From an uncultured Roseburia sp. (GTDB lineage Bacteria; Bacillota; Clostridia; Lachnospirales; Lachnospiraceae): DNA of 64,000 nt. The stretch is taken from contig CAKRDK010000005.1 of assembly GCA_934309475.1 (NCBI GenBank), positions 46,131-110,130 on the forward strand, read 5' to 3'. A program made the position numbers and the translations under genes. Positions 42,901 through 50,778 of the stretch are shown here, one piece after another. Under the pieces are notes generated by a model. That model had not been told where the DNA came from. It ran no database searches and saw only the letters and a program-made list of their open reading frames with translations. The first letter of the stretch is position 1, and each line of letters begins with the position of its first letter.

Positions 42901-44929
42901 TCATTTTTACGGTCGCGCCAAACGTGTCGGTTATCTTCGTACGATTGCCATTGGCATCATACTCATAGACAATCTCTGCCCCTTTTGGATTCACAATGCG
43001 CTTTAGGCGGTTTAATTTATCATACTCATATCGTGTCACTGCGCCATTTGGATCTTTTTTGCATACAAGATTCCACATGCTGTCGTACTCTAAAAGAATC
43101 TCGTTTCCTTCCTGGTTTACAATACGGCATGGTTTATTTATGTCATTGTATTCACGACAAATTTTGCTTCCATCGTAATCTTCAATGCCGGTAACTTTCC
43201 CGCTTTCATTATAGGAAAAATGTTTGGTCTTACCTTCCGCATTTGTGACAGCTACAATGTGGCCTCGCTTATTGTATGCATATGCGGTACGATTGCCATT
43301 TCCATCTATCGAGGCGGTAACATTTCCAAATGCATCGTATTCGTATGTTTGCTCGCCTCCTCCCGGCTCTGTGATAGACACAATATTTCCCTGTGCATCA
43401 TAACGCAGGGTAATTCTGCTCGCATCCGGCTGGCAGATTTCCACCGGTTTTCCATTTTCATTATAGGACAACACAATCGCACGCCCCAGCGCATCCTCGC
43501 GCCTTGTCAGATTTCCCCTGCTGTCGTATTCATTTCTCCACAGAGCTTCCCCCTCCATGGACAGTTCCGTCATCTGGCGGTGTTCGTTATACTTCATCTG
43601 CATCCGCTGTCCCAGCGGGTTCTCTATCCCCGCAAGGTTGCCGGCTTCATCATACCGGTACTGTGTTACATTTCCTTTTTTATCGGTAAACTTAACCTTT
43701 TGATTTTTATCATTATATGAATAGGTCAAAGAACCGTCTTCCTGCACCGTCTCTACACTTCGATACCGGCTGTCATGATGGTACGCTGTCTTATTTCCAT
43801 TCTGTTCCGTTACCTGAACAACACCTGCCTCATCATCGTAAGTTAGTTCCATGAAACTCTCATCCGGATAGGTCTGCTTTAACACCCTTCCGCTCTCATC
43901 ATACGCATTGCGCAGCGACAGGATGCCCCTCGGATTCTTCACTACCGCAAGATATTCTCTCGCATCATATTCATAATGGAAGGAATGATTTTCCTCGTCT
44001 GTGGCTTCCACCAGCAGTCCTTCCCGGTAGGTAAATGTAACGCATCGTCCCGTCTGGTCAAATACTTTTGTCAAAAGGTCGTTTTCATACGCAAAGCTAA
44101 GTTTCTGCCCCGATTCATTTTTTACCTCCGCTAATTTTTCTCCATGATAAGAAAATGTCAGTTGATTTGTATTCTGGTCTACTGCTTTTACGATTTTTCC
44201 ATCCCGGCGAAAAATATACTGCTGTTCTAATTGTGTCCGGCAGCAAAAGCCTTCCCGGGTTTCCCATAAAATATCTTTTCTTCCGTTTATCTCCCGGTAG
44301 GTACCGTCCGTATTTTTTTCAAAAATTTCGTATCGTCCATCTGCACCATTTAAAATTACACGATTGCCTTCTCTTTGAATTCTAACTTCGTAATTATGAA
44401 CCCAGCCCTTTCCGAGGACGCTCCTGTCTGCCTCCATAGAATTGTATGTCATTTTGAAAGAAATAGGATAAGCCCCTTTCATTTTCAAATACTCTCTGTT
44501 ATAAATAAAGTTTCCGGTCGAAAGGTTTATCGGGTCTCCGCCATAACTACAATTTTCGTTTTCTTTTCCTTTTAATGCACGGATTAAATCTTTCAAAAAC
44601 TGGTCTATCTTATCCCGGAGTTTTCCCTCGTCTTTTACCTTATCCCTCTTTCCTGCGTTTGTTCCGGCAATTCTACTCTCGGTATTCTCGTACTCCTTCA
44701 CAATATTCGATAACGTTTCCTCCAGAGTGTCCACATTTTTTATAATGATGTTCCCATTTTGCTCTATCTCACGAAGTACATTGCGGATATCTCCATAAGA
44801 CCTCGTAGACAAATTGCTCCGGATGCTCTCTAAACGCTTTACATAGCCTGCTATTTCTTTCGATATTTTCTTCTGCTGATCTGTCGTTCCCTTTATCCCT
44901 GCTGGATAAATTTCAAAATTTCCTTCCAT
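39959..44929 (-). CDS. Rhs/YD-repeat polymorphic toxin-like protein with DUF4474-like C-terminus
   Basis: This 1656-residue protein has an N-terminal helical region (about 1-90) reminiscent of WXG100/LXG secretion domains but without a WXG motif, then DUF6531-like DPINLSTGNFIYNREYL and dozens of YD repeats (YDxxGN..). The Rhs core ends in the classical YNPDLGRFLARD (about 1340). The last about 277 residues are the variable tip. Its final about 165 residues resemble DUF4474, with YTIWMWKGDYLNLGAGCETGIYYG and AQWWITGFNPEYQD. The start is ATG 44929 (GGAGG 5 bases upstream), not 44962. There is no classical signal peptide, so export would need a dedicated system that is not visible here. Confidence 0.9.
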   Translation of the reverse strand: MEGNFEIYPAGIKGTTDQQKKISKEIAGYVKRLESIRSNLSTRSYGDIRNVLREIEQNGNIIIKNVDTLEETLSNIVKEYENTESRIAGTNAGKRDKVKDEGKLRDKIDQFLKDLIRALKGKENENCSYGGDPINLSTGNFIYNREYLKMKGAYPISFKMTYNSMEADRSVLGKGWVHNYEVRIQREGNRVILNGADGRYEIFEKNTDGTYREINGRKDILWETREGFCCRTQLEQQYIFRRDGKIVKAVDQNTNQLTFSYHGEKLAEVKNESGQKLSFAYENDLLTKVFDQTGRCVTFTYREGLLVEATDEENHSFHYEYDAREYLAVVKNPRGILSLRNAYDESGRVLKQTYPDESFMELTYDDEAGVVQVTEQNGNKTAYHHDSRYRSVETVQEDGSLTYSYNDKNQKVKFTDKKGNVTQYRYDEAGNLAGIENPLGQRMQMKYNEHRQMTELSMEGEALWRNEYDSRGNLTRREDALGRAIVLSYNENGKPVEICQPDASRITLRYDAQGNIVSITEPGGGEQTYEYDAFGNVTASIDGNGNRTAYAYNKRGHIVAVTNAEGKTKHFSYNESGKVTGIEDYDGSKICREYNDINKPCRIVNQEGNEILLEYDSMWNLVCKKDPNGAVTRYEYDKLNRLKRIVNPKGAEIVYEYDANGNRTKITDTFGATVKMKYDALNRLVQIEDADGSVSKMEYNVYGQQTKLTDALGNAKQIIYDKAGQKTGVIDAMGNETRYQYQELGKISQVTDAMGRQTKYEYLPGGLLAKVTYPDGTYLCYTYDANRNVKSKTNQDGYTLNYEYDCMNRIVKVSGNEGQQQRYFYNALGKIKATEDANGNQTWYQYTPTGKLRSVTDSLGNRTEYDYDVVGGLAEIHMINEENQVHPVMSYERDVLGHVTCVTDALGKKEYYTYDAMGRVTEKTDRDGYATTYEYTAGGQLARIGYADGKEVKMSYNALKQLVEIQDWLGSTKIEVDALGRPESVTDYKGRETTYTRGALGQRIQMQYPGGRKMIYGYDDAMHLTSVQDGNDVLQYHYDEHGRMVEKLLPNGIKTCYSYNPQGTIESFSHWKCGELLELQEFEYDAVGNKVAVRKERQGLPEQSGEYRYFYDELNRLAEVEKDGLRLRRYGYDAFGNRIFQEDTEGRTDYFYNEANQLIRTAGTMGRQDYRYDTRGNLTHVLEENCVRKIYNYDCKNRLQQVTDADDKKALYEYNGFGMRVGQQIFEQQDAVKKVEYVMDVTKRSHNLLQAIEDDEVTEYFWDGTVAASYQKDEVQYYLPDEMGTPLRTVNRAGNVIERYAFDEFGKEQSEKKQNNVGYTGFIYDEFSGTYFAQAREYNPDLGRFLARDLVQGLQSAPYTMNNYAYCWNRPMTFVDYDGAFPSYRDVQEAVSDAGDAVGNWLGTTVNSAGDVLSEATTTFFNGADYVWDTWVPSEVKSTISSGGQTVLGWGRDALETDIFGLGSVSDAMAYASQTWYGEAFLAAVDFNRTSDGVYHSNPNCWQAPFGYNDLYDYIFDGATSMDKKKYSFATDDGTNYTIWMWKGDYLNLGAGCETGIYYGDDYHVNSATDTNLYMSIALYDKRTGEQIFTYNPSDAQWWITGFNPEYQDYYQGDLVVQGSIDFSQEPEMWEAFVDKYGDKKNWCFDEENYTVYYQW

Positions 44930-44970
44930 AAACTCCTCCGTTTCTGCGCCAATTTTGCGCATCTTAAATT

Positions 44971-45086
44971 CGTGTAAAATTTTTCACACGACTCTTTTCC
45001 ACTTTCCTGTACTCAGTTTAACACATCGAATTTTTTATAGTGAAAATCCTGACGAACGACACGATATCTGGTATGAATAACCAGTT
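44971..45086 (-). promoter_or_regulatory. Upstream region of the Rhs operon with two palindromes
   Basis: No clear promoter is visible in the about 200 bases before the Rhs gene. Two operator-like inverted repeats are present: CTGGT-N7-ACCAG at about 45069-45085 and CGTGTAAAA paired with TTTTTCACACG at 44971-44990. They could be regulator sites or RNA hairpins. Confidence 0.3.
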
Positions 45087-45091
45087 TTTAC

Positions 45092-45129
45092 AAAAAATCG
45101 GTGTCTGAATCTCTTCAAACACCGATTTT
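45092..45129 (-). terminator. Terminator of the Pif1-like helicase gene
   Basis: The minus-strand stem AAAATCGGTGT with ACACCGATTTT is followed by T6 and lies just after the stop at 45134. Confidence 0.88.
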
Positions 45130-45133
45130 CTTC

Positions 45134-46621
45134 TCATTCTTTTAAACCATCATAAAATAATTTTACTGACCTTGAAGTTCTAAGCGCCCTTGGCCGGATG
45201 GCATGGTCTAAGCTCATATTTTCTACCGACCGTGCCCGGCTGAGTGCGACATAGAGCTGTCCATCTGCAAAACAATCCGGCGATATGTTAACGCTGGAAT
45301 ACGTCTGCCCCTGGGATTTGTGGATTGTGATTGCATAGGCAATCTTAATTGGAATCTGCTTGAAATTCCCGAGCACAATTTTTTCCAGCTTCTCCTCCTG
45401 CACCTCGTAACCGCAGATTTCCCAGTCGTAAGGCTTTACTTTTACAATCTTTCCGCTGTTGAGCCGGACTTCCACCGCATCCTTTTTCAATGCCGTTACT
45501 TTTCCGATGGAACCATTCTGAAAGCCTTCCTGCGCATCATTTACCAGTGTCATGACCTGCATTCCCACTTTTAACGTGAGTTCATCGTCTGTCATTTTAT
45601 CCGAAGCCTGCACATTTCCTTTGATTTCTGCCGTGTAAGTAACCGGTTCACCTGCAAGCGCCTCCGATTCCTTTGCATTGATGTCATTTGCAACCCGGTT
45701 TGTCGCGCAAAGGTAGATGCCGTTTGGTATCGCATCCTGTCTCACATTTTCATTAAACCAGCTGATGCCACGGTAATCCCCGACACGGATTCTATTCAGG
45801 CTTCTGATGTACGCATCATTTCCTCTTTGTCTCATGACTTCCGTAAGCAGAACGTTCTGAAAAGCAAGTTCATACCACAAATCAGACTGAAAAGCATATC
45901 CCTCTGTCAGATTTCTTATTTCCCAATACTGCTCTAAAACCTCGCGGTCTGCCGCCGTGACAACCGGCGCAAGCTGATAAAAATCACCTACCACAATAAG
46001 CTGTTTCGGTGCAAACAGTCTGGGCGTTCTTCCACTGCTCATAGCATCTATGTTCTCTTTTTTCTGACGCAGTGCTTCCGCCTGGCGGATGGTTCTAACT
46101 ACATATTCAAACAAATCAAACCGGCACATGCTGATTTCGTCGATGATGATGATATCTGCTTTCATGACTGCCTCATCCGGTTTTGTACTGAATTCTCCGG
46201 GTCTGATAACGCCTATGGGTGCCTGAAATACGCGGTGCAGCGTTGCTCCTCCGACGTTGATGGCTGCAATTCCCGTCGGTGCACATACGACAAGGTTTCT
46301 TTTTTTATTTCTGCGAATAAATTCGTTTAACACAAATGATTTTCCGGTTCCCGCTTCCCCTGACAAAAATACATTTTTCCCACTTTCGAGCACTGCAAGT
46401 GCGCGCTTCTGTTCTTCCGTCAGTTCTGCCTTCGCCGGAATATTCCGGGGACTTGCCTTTTTCTTCTGATGCTGTCTCTGCTCCCGGGCTTTGATTGCTT
46501 CTTCTGAATAGAGCTTCTCTAATTCTTCTGCCATTTCCGGGCGGACAGCTCTCGACTGGGCATCCATCCATTTTCCCTTAAAATAAAAATATGTGTTTCC
46601 TTTATATTCAAAAGATGCCAT
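45134..46621 (-). CDS. Pif1/RecD-like superfamily 1 DNA helicase
   Basis: The 495-residue helicase has Walker A GEAGTGKS, motif Ia CAPTGIAA, Walker B IIIIDEISM, motif III VVGDFYQLAPV, and C-terminal motifs YAITIHKSQGQTY and YVALSRAR. These are characteristic of Pif1-type SF1B helicases that unwind DNA 5' to 3' at forks and G-quadruplexes. The N-terminus (MASFEYKGNTYFYFKGKWMD) is a short extra domain. ATG 46621 is chosen (GGAG 10 bases upstream) over the frame start at 46696, whose N-terminus is basic and unconvincing. It ends in a strong terminator, so it is separate from the Rhs operon. Confidence 0.9.
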   Translation of the reverse strand: MASFEYKGNTYFYFKGKWMDAQSRAVRPEMAEELEKLYSEEAIKAREQRQHQKKKASPRNIPAKAELTEEQKRALAVLESGKNVFLSGEAGTGKSFVLNEFIRRNKKRNLVVCAPTGIAAINVGGATLHRVFQAPIGVIRPGEFSTKPDEAVMKADIIIIDEISMCRFDLFEYVVRTIRQAEALRQKKENIDAMSSGRTPRLFAPKQLIVVGDFYQLAPVVTAADREVLEQYWEIRNLTEGYAFQSDLWYELAFQNVLLTEVMRQRGNDAYIRSLNRIRVGDYRGISWFNENVRQDAIPNGIYLCATNRVANDINAKESEALAGEPVTYTAEIKGNVQASDKMTDDELTLKVGMQVMTLVNDAQEGFQNGSIGKVTALKKDAVEVRLNSGKIVKVKPYDWEICGYEVQEEKLEKIVLGNFKQIPIKIAYAITIHKSQGQTYSSVNISPDCFADGQLYVALSRARSVENMSLDHAIRPRALRTSRSVKLFYDGLKE

Positions 46622-46713
46622 CTGCTTTTTGCTCCGTCTTGTTTTTTTCTTTTGCAATTTTTTCCACGATGCCAACCACCGGGCAGGCATCCGCATCTAC
46701 GAGTATCTGCATG

Positions 46714-46923
46714 TTACTTTTTGTCCTGTTCGTTCTTTTTCTTAATCTTTGGAACTATGACATATATTATATTCATAACTACAAAGTACGTTATCAGCGT
46801 TATGACCAGTTCTTCCACGTCTATCGTCTTTTTCCCAATCAGCATAAAGATTGCATAACATACTCCAAAAAGCAGTGTTGAGCCTAAGTTCCTGATGATT
46901 TGATTTTGCATGAATTTGTTCAT
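46714..46923 (-). CDS. Small membrane protein, unknown function
   Basis: A 69-residue protein with two hydrophobic segments (LGSTLLFGVCYAIFMLIG and LVITLITYFVVMNIIYVIV) and a positively charged C-terminus. An AGGAGAGGG precedes the ATG by about 6-11 bases. Codon and amino-acid use look like a real membrane protein, but there is no family I recognise. It lies between the ABC transporter and helicase genes on the same strand. Confidence 0.6.
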   Translation of the reverse strand: MNKFMQNQIIRNLGSTLLFGVCYAIFMLIGKKTIDVEELVITLITYFVVMNIIYVIVPKIKKKNEQDKK

Positions 46924-47017
46924 GAAGTTTCCCTCTCCTTTTCGCTTTGTTTTCCCCCCTCATTCTTGTAATTGATTATAATTCTGATAGAGAGAGGACA
47001 CAATAGGAAAATTGGGT

Positions 47018-48706
47018 CTATGCCTGCATCTCTATCACAGAATCCGCGATGCCCATGGTGGATTTACGGTGGGACACCAAAAGTATGGTCTTGCCTTTCT
47101 TTTCCTCGTAGAGGCTCTTTAAAATAATTGCCTCGTTTAAGCTATCAATGTTGCTGGTCGGCTCGTCAAGCAAGATGATGTCACTGCCCTGCAAAAATGC
47201 ACGCGCGATGCCGATTCTCTGCTTCTCGCCGCCGGAGACGGAGTCGCCGAGTTCTGCGAGCTTTGTGTCGTAGCCATTTGGCAGACTCATGATAAAATCG
47301 TGAATAGACGCTTTCTTCGCTGCCGCCACAACTTCCTCGTGCGTTGCGTCACCCTTTGCAATCTTGATGTTATTCTCGATGGTATCGCTGAATAAAAATG
47401 TCTCCTGCGTGACATAGGATACTTTTTTGTGAAGTTCGTCCGTTGTCACTTCATTTACATTATTAGCTCCATAAAAAACAGAACCTGACTCGGTTTCGTA
47501 GAAGCGGAGTAACAGTTTTAGTAAGGTAGATTTACCACAACCACTTTTTCCAAGGATTCCATAGATATTGTCTGGTAGAAATTCTGCATTGAAGTGATCG
47601 AGTATCCGCTTTGTGCGGGCGTCTGCATTGTCATTTTCTCCTGCCGGAAGTTCTTCGTCATATGAAAATGTGACGTCCTCGCAGCGCAGCACATCTGTCT
47701 GTGCTTCTTTTCCATCGACAACCGGCTCCACAACCGGTTCTTCTTCCAATAAATTCAGCACGCGGTCACCACTTGCAAGTGTCTGGTTTAGATTATTGGA
47801 AAGTGCGGACAGAGCAGCGGTCGGTCCAAAAGAGCTCATAATTGCAATGACAGAGATAATTGCATCTGGAAATGCAAGTGTTCCCTGCTGCACCTGCCAT
47901 ACCGAAATGCAGACTGCCACAAATCCTGCGAGCAGAATAACAGAGTTGGTCAGCACACTCTGCTTATTTTCTTTCTCACGGAGTTCTTTTGCTTTTTGCT
48001 GTAAATGCTTTGTATCGTCTGCCATCTTGCCAAGGCGCTTTTCCTGCTGGCTGTACTGGATTATCTCCTCTAACCCATAGAGGTTATCCAGCACGGTAGT
48101 GTTGAGCGCACCGAATTCTTTTCGGTATTCCTGGCCGGCTGCACGCCCTCTTTTTCCATTCCAGTAAGGAATGACTGCACCGACAAGAAGATATGCCACC
48201 GCCGCAACCACTGCTAAAAGCGGTGCTTTCGTGCCGATGAACACAATCATTACCACGGACGTGATAACTGCAATCGCAATCGGTGAAATGGTGTGTGCAT
48301 AAAAAACTTCCAGAAGTTCAATATCCGATGTCAAAATGGAAATCAGATTTCCTTTTCCGGCTCCATCGAGTTTTGCAGGTGCAAGTTTGCGCAATGCTGC
48401 AAATACATGATGGCGAATCTGTGCCAAAAGTTTAAACGCAATATAGTGATTACACGCCTGCTCCGTGTAACGCAAAATACCACGGCAGACCGCAAGCACA
48501 ATCAATGCCACAATTACAAATTTAAGTGACAGGGCAGTCTGGATTCCAATTACATTCAGCAATCCATAGCCCCCCAATATCGTCAGAAAAGTTGCTGCCA
48601 GATTTCCAAGACACCCGAGCATCACTGCCAGTGCCAAAAAGCCAAGCATCGGCTTAATTAAACCGATTAAGCCAAGCATTACCTGAAAACCGCTTCGTTT
48701 TTTCAT
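47018..48706 (-). CDS. ABC exporter, fused membrane and ATPase domains (CydC-like half)
   Basis: The 562-residue half-transporter has six N-terminal membrane helices (about 1-310) and a C-terminal ATPase domain. Walker A is GILGKSGCGKSTLL, the signature is SGGEKQRIGIARAF, and Walker B is DIILLDEPTSNID, followed by the switch His in SHRKST. It pairs with the adjacent gene as a heterodimer. The layout resembles CydDC, which exports cysteine or glutathione, but other heterodimeric exporters look alike. ATG 48706 has AGAGGA 5 bases upstream; the frame to 48814 adds Cys-rich residues without support. Confidence 0.88.
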   Translation of the reverse strand: MKKRSGFQVMLGLIGLIKPMLGFLALAVMLGCLGNLAATFLTILGGYGLLNVIGIQTALSLKFVIVALIVLAVCRGILRYTEQACNHYIAFKLLAQIRHHVFAALRKLAPAKLDGAGKGNLISILTSDIELLEVFYAHTISPIAIAVITSVVMIVFIGTKAPLLAVVAAVAYLLVGAVIPYWNGKRGRAAGQEYRKEFGALNTTVLDNLYGLEEIIQYSQQEKRLGKMADDTKHLQQKAKELREKENKQSVLTNSVILLAGFVAVCISVWQVQQGTLAFPDAIISVIAIMSSFGPTAALSALSNNLNQTLASGDRVLNLLEEEPVVEPVVDGKEAQTDVLRCEDVTFSYDEELPAGENDNADARTKRILDHFNAEFLPDNIYGILGKSGCGKSTLLKLLLRFYETESGSVFYGANNVNEVTTDELHKKVSYVTQETFLFSDTIENNIKIAKGDATHEEVVAAAKKASIHDFIMSLPNGYDTKLAELGDSVSGGEKQRIGIARAFLQGSDIILLDEPTSNIDSLNEAIILKSLYEEKKGKTILLVSHRKSTMGIADSVIEMQA

Positions 48707-48847
48707 CTTTTTCCTCTCATTCTGCCGCCACGCGGCGTTTTTTCTATTTCGAAAAGTTTGTACACAACCTGTGTTTCCTGCTTGTCTACAGCACACAAGA
48801 CTTGTACCTTCCATTTATTTACAGCTCACAATGCTTCCTGTCTGTTC

Positions 48848-48940
48848 CAAGCTTATGTATACGCATTGCCTGGTCCTGCACCGCAAACTACTCAAGCTTA
48901 TGTATACGAATGGTCTAGTCCTGTACCGCAAATTGCTCAA
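48848..48940. repeat. 45-bp tandem repeat at the 3' end of the CydD-like gene
   Basis: Two imperfect 45-base units (48848-48892 and 48893-48937) and the start of a third (CAAGCTT at 48938) overlap the end of the coding region. On the minus strand each unit corresponds to 15 codons starting KLE; the first ends the protein with KLEQFAVQD and a stop, and the next also contains an in-frame stop. Confidence 0.8.
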
Positions 48941-50639
48941 GCTTTCGCTGGCTCTCGTAAAGCTTCTGGTAACTTCCCATGTTCAGCACCAGTTCGTCGT
49001 GCGTTCCTTCCTCGACGATTTTTCCATGCTCCATCATCAGGATATGGTCGGCATCGACGATGTTGGCAAGACGGTGTGAAATGACAATGACCGTCTTTTC
49101 TTTTGCAAGTTCCGCCACAATCTGCATAATGCGGTTTTCGCTCTCTACATCTACATTTGAAGTTGCTTCATCAAAAAGATAAATGTCGCTGTCATGAAGC
49201 AATGCTCTCGCCAGTGCAAGACGCTGTTTCTGCCCGCCGGAAAGGTTGCTTGCCTTCTCCGTCAGTTCCATGGATAATCCACCATTGAAGGAAACCAGCT
49301 CTAACATATCCACTTTTTTGAGTGTTTCGAGCATCTCTTCCTCCGTCGCATCCGCTTTTCCCATGAGGAGATTCTCCCGTACCGTACCTGCGAAAAGGTA
49401 GCTGTCATGCGAAATACGCGTCATTTTCCGGTTGCGGCACGCTTCCGTAATATCAGAAATGTCTGCCCCTCCAATCGTAATTTTTCCGGCGCCGGCATGC
49501 TCTTTTCCCATAATCAGCGAAACAATGGTGCTCTTTCCACAGCCGGATGCTCCGGCCAAAGCAGTAAATTCTTTTTCCCGAATCCGGAAACTGATATCGT
49601 TTAAGATCTCTTTCTCATCGTAACCAAAATGAACCTCTTCGAAAAGAATGTCATCCGCAGTAAGTTCGTTCACGCTGCCAGGCTGTGGCTCCTCCACGTC
49701 GAGCAGGTGGAAAATCTTGTTTGCGGCAGCATTTCCATTCATCGCAATATGGAAAAAAGAACCCAGCAGACGAAGCGGCAGGAAAAATTCTGCCGAAATC
49801 ATCATGATGAAAAAGCACTCCGCCAGGTTGATATTTCCTTTCTGGCACTCGAGCACGCTTAAGATAATTCCAACTGCCGCGCCGCCGTATGCCACCAAAT
49901 CCATGACGCTGATGGAATTTAACTGCATGATGAGGACACGCATCGTCACTTTTCGGAACTTCTCTGCTTCCTCGTCCATTTTTTCCGCGTAACGCTCGTC
50001 CGCCCGGAAAATTTTTAACGTTGTCAGTCCCTGCAGGTTCTCTAAAAAGCTGTCACCAAGTTCGGTATAGGAACCCCAGTATTTATTCAGTAATTTTTTC
50101 GCAAATTTCTGTACCGCTACAATCGAAATCGGAATCAGCGGAACACAGATGAGAAGCACTGCCGCCACCTTCCAGCTCATGCTGCCGACAATAAAAAATA
50201 ACGTCAGCGGAGCAAGCAGGCTATAGAAAAACTGTGGCACATATTTTCCAAAATAAATTTCTAACTGTTCCACGCCCTCCGTGCTAATCTGAACCGCCTC
50301 CGCGGTCGTCACGCTCTTGCGGTAAGCCGCGCCAAGTCCAGCCAGCTTGCGGTATACTTTTTCACGCAGTTTCACCTTCACGGCATCCGATGCCGCAAAC
50401 GACATTTTTCCCGCATAAATTGTGGAAATTGCACGTACAATTAATGCAACTGCAAACACAACCGCATAGCGTATCATATCACCCGGCAAAATCTGTTTTT
50501 GAAATACACCATATAAAATCTGCGCCGTCACGTACATGAATACGACATTTGCCAAAAGCGAAAGCCACTGACAGCACACAATTCCTATCACGTATTTCCT
50601 GTTTTCCGGAAATTCTTTCAATAATCTTTTGTGAAACAT
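48915..50639 (-). CDS. ABC exporter, fused membrane and ATPase domains (CydD-like half)
   Basis: The 574-residue half-transporter has a membrane domain at about 1-320 and an ATPase domain with Walker A ALAGASGCGKSTIV, signature LSGGQKQRLALARALL, Walker B DIYLFDEATSNVD and SHRLAN. It is the first gene of the pair, about 200 bases before its partner. The start is ATG 50639 with AGGAGG 5 bases upstream. The promoter region carries two matching palindromes and a terminator-like hairpin (see separate entries), so expression is probably tightly regulated. The substrate is unknown. Confidence 0.9.
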   Translation of the reverse strand: MFHKRLLKEFPENRKYVIGIVCCQWLSLLANVVFMYVTAQILYGVFQKQILPGDMIRYAVVFAVALIVRAISTIYAGKMSFAASDAVKVKLREKVYRKLAGLGAAYRKSVTTAEAVQISTEGVEQLEIYFGKYVPQFFYSLLAPLTLFFIVGSMSWKVAAVLLICVPLIPISIVAVQKFAKKLLNKYWGSYTELGDSFLENLQGLTTLKIFRADERYAEKMDEEAEKFRKVTMRVLIMQLNSISVMDLVAYGGAAVGIILSVLECQKGNINLAECFFIMMISAEFFLPLRLLGSFFHIAMNGNAAANKIFHLLDVEEPQPGSVNELTADDILFEEVHFGYDEKEILNDISFRIREKEFTALAGASGCGKSTIVSLIMGKEHAGAGKITIGGADISDITEACRNRKMTRISHDSYLFAGTVRENLLMGKADATEEEMLETLKKVDMLELVSFNGGLSMELTEKASNLSGGQKQRLALARALLHDSDIYLFDEATSNVDVESENRIMQIVAELAKEKTVIVISHRLANIVDADHILMMEHGKIVEEGTHDELVLNMGSYQKLYESQRKLEQFAVQD

Positions 50640-50670
50640 AGTTCCCTCCTGTTCACGCTCTCTCATTTTA

Positions 50671-50686
50671 GTTAGTTTTTACTAAC
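50671..50686. promoter_or_regulatory. Operator-like palindrome, leader copy
   Basis: GTTAG-N6-CTAAC, identical in half-sites and spacing to the copy at 50741-50756. It lies 32 bases before the CydD-like ATG, downstream of the leader hairpin. Confidence 0.6.
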
Positions 50687-50694
50687 TTTTTCTC

Positions 50695-50729
50695 AAAAAA
50701 ACAGACCTGATCGAAAGACGGTCAGGTCT
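50695..50729 (-). terminator. Terminator-like hairpin in the ABC transporter leader
   Basis: The minus-strand stem AGACCTGA/TCAGGTCT is followed by T7. It can serve as terminator for the alarmone synthetase gene, but it also lies downstream of the apparent ABC promoter and would end those transcripts early. Confidence 0.75.
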
Positions 50730-50740
50730 ATTTCCTTATC

Positions 50741-50756
50741 GTTAGATTACACTAAC
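50741..50756. promoter_or_regulatory. Operator-like palindrome over the -10 element
   Basis: GTTAG-N6-CTAAC covering the -10 of the ABC transporter promoter. Half-sites of this type are common for MarR or TetR family repressors; no such regulator gene is in the window near it. Confidence 0.6.
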
Positions 50757-50773
50757 TTTTGTTCTATTGTCAA
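50744..50773 (-). promoter_or_regulatory. Sigma-A promoter of the ABC transporter operon
   Basis: The minus strand reads TTGACA (50773-50768), 18 bases, TAATCT (50749-50744). The -35 begins 6 bases after the stop of the alarmone synthetase gene and the -10 sits inside a palindrome. Confidence 0.65.
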
Positions 50774-50778
50774 TACTT

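Noticed and set aside
42985-43720. Open frames on the plus strand within the Rhs gene
   Set aside because: The periodic YD-repeat coding sequence leaves long antisense frames; none has a credible start site or composition.
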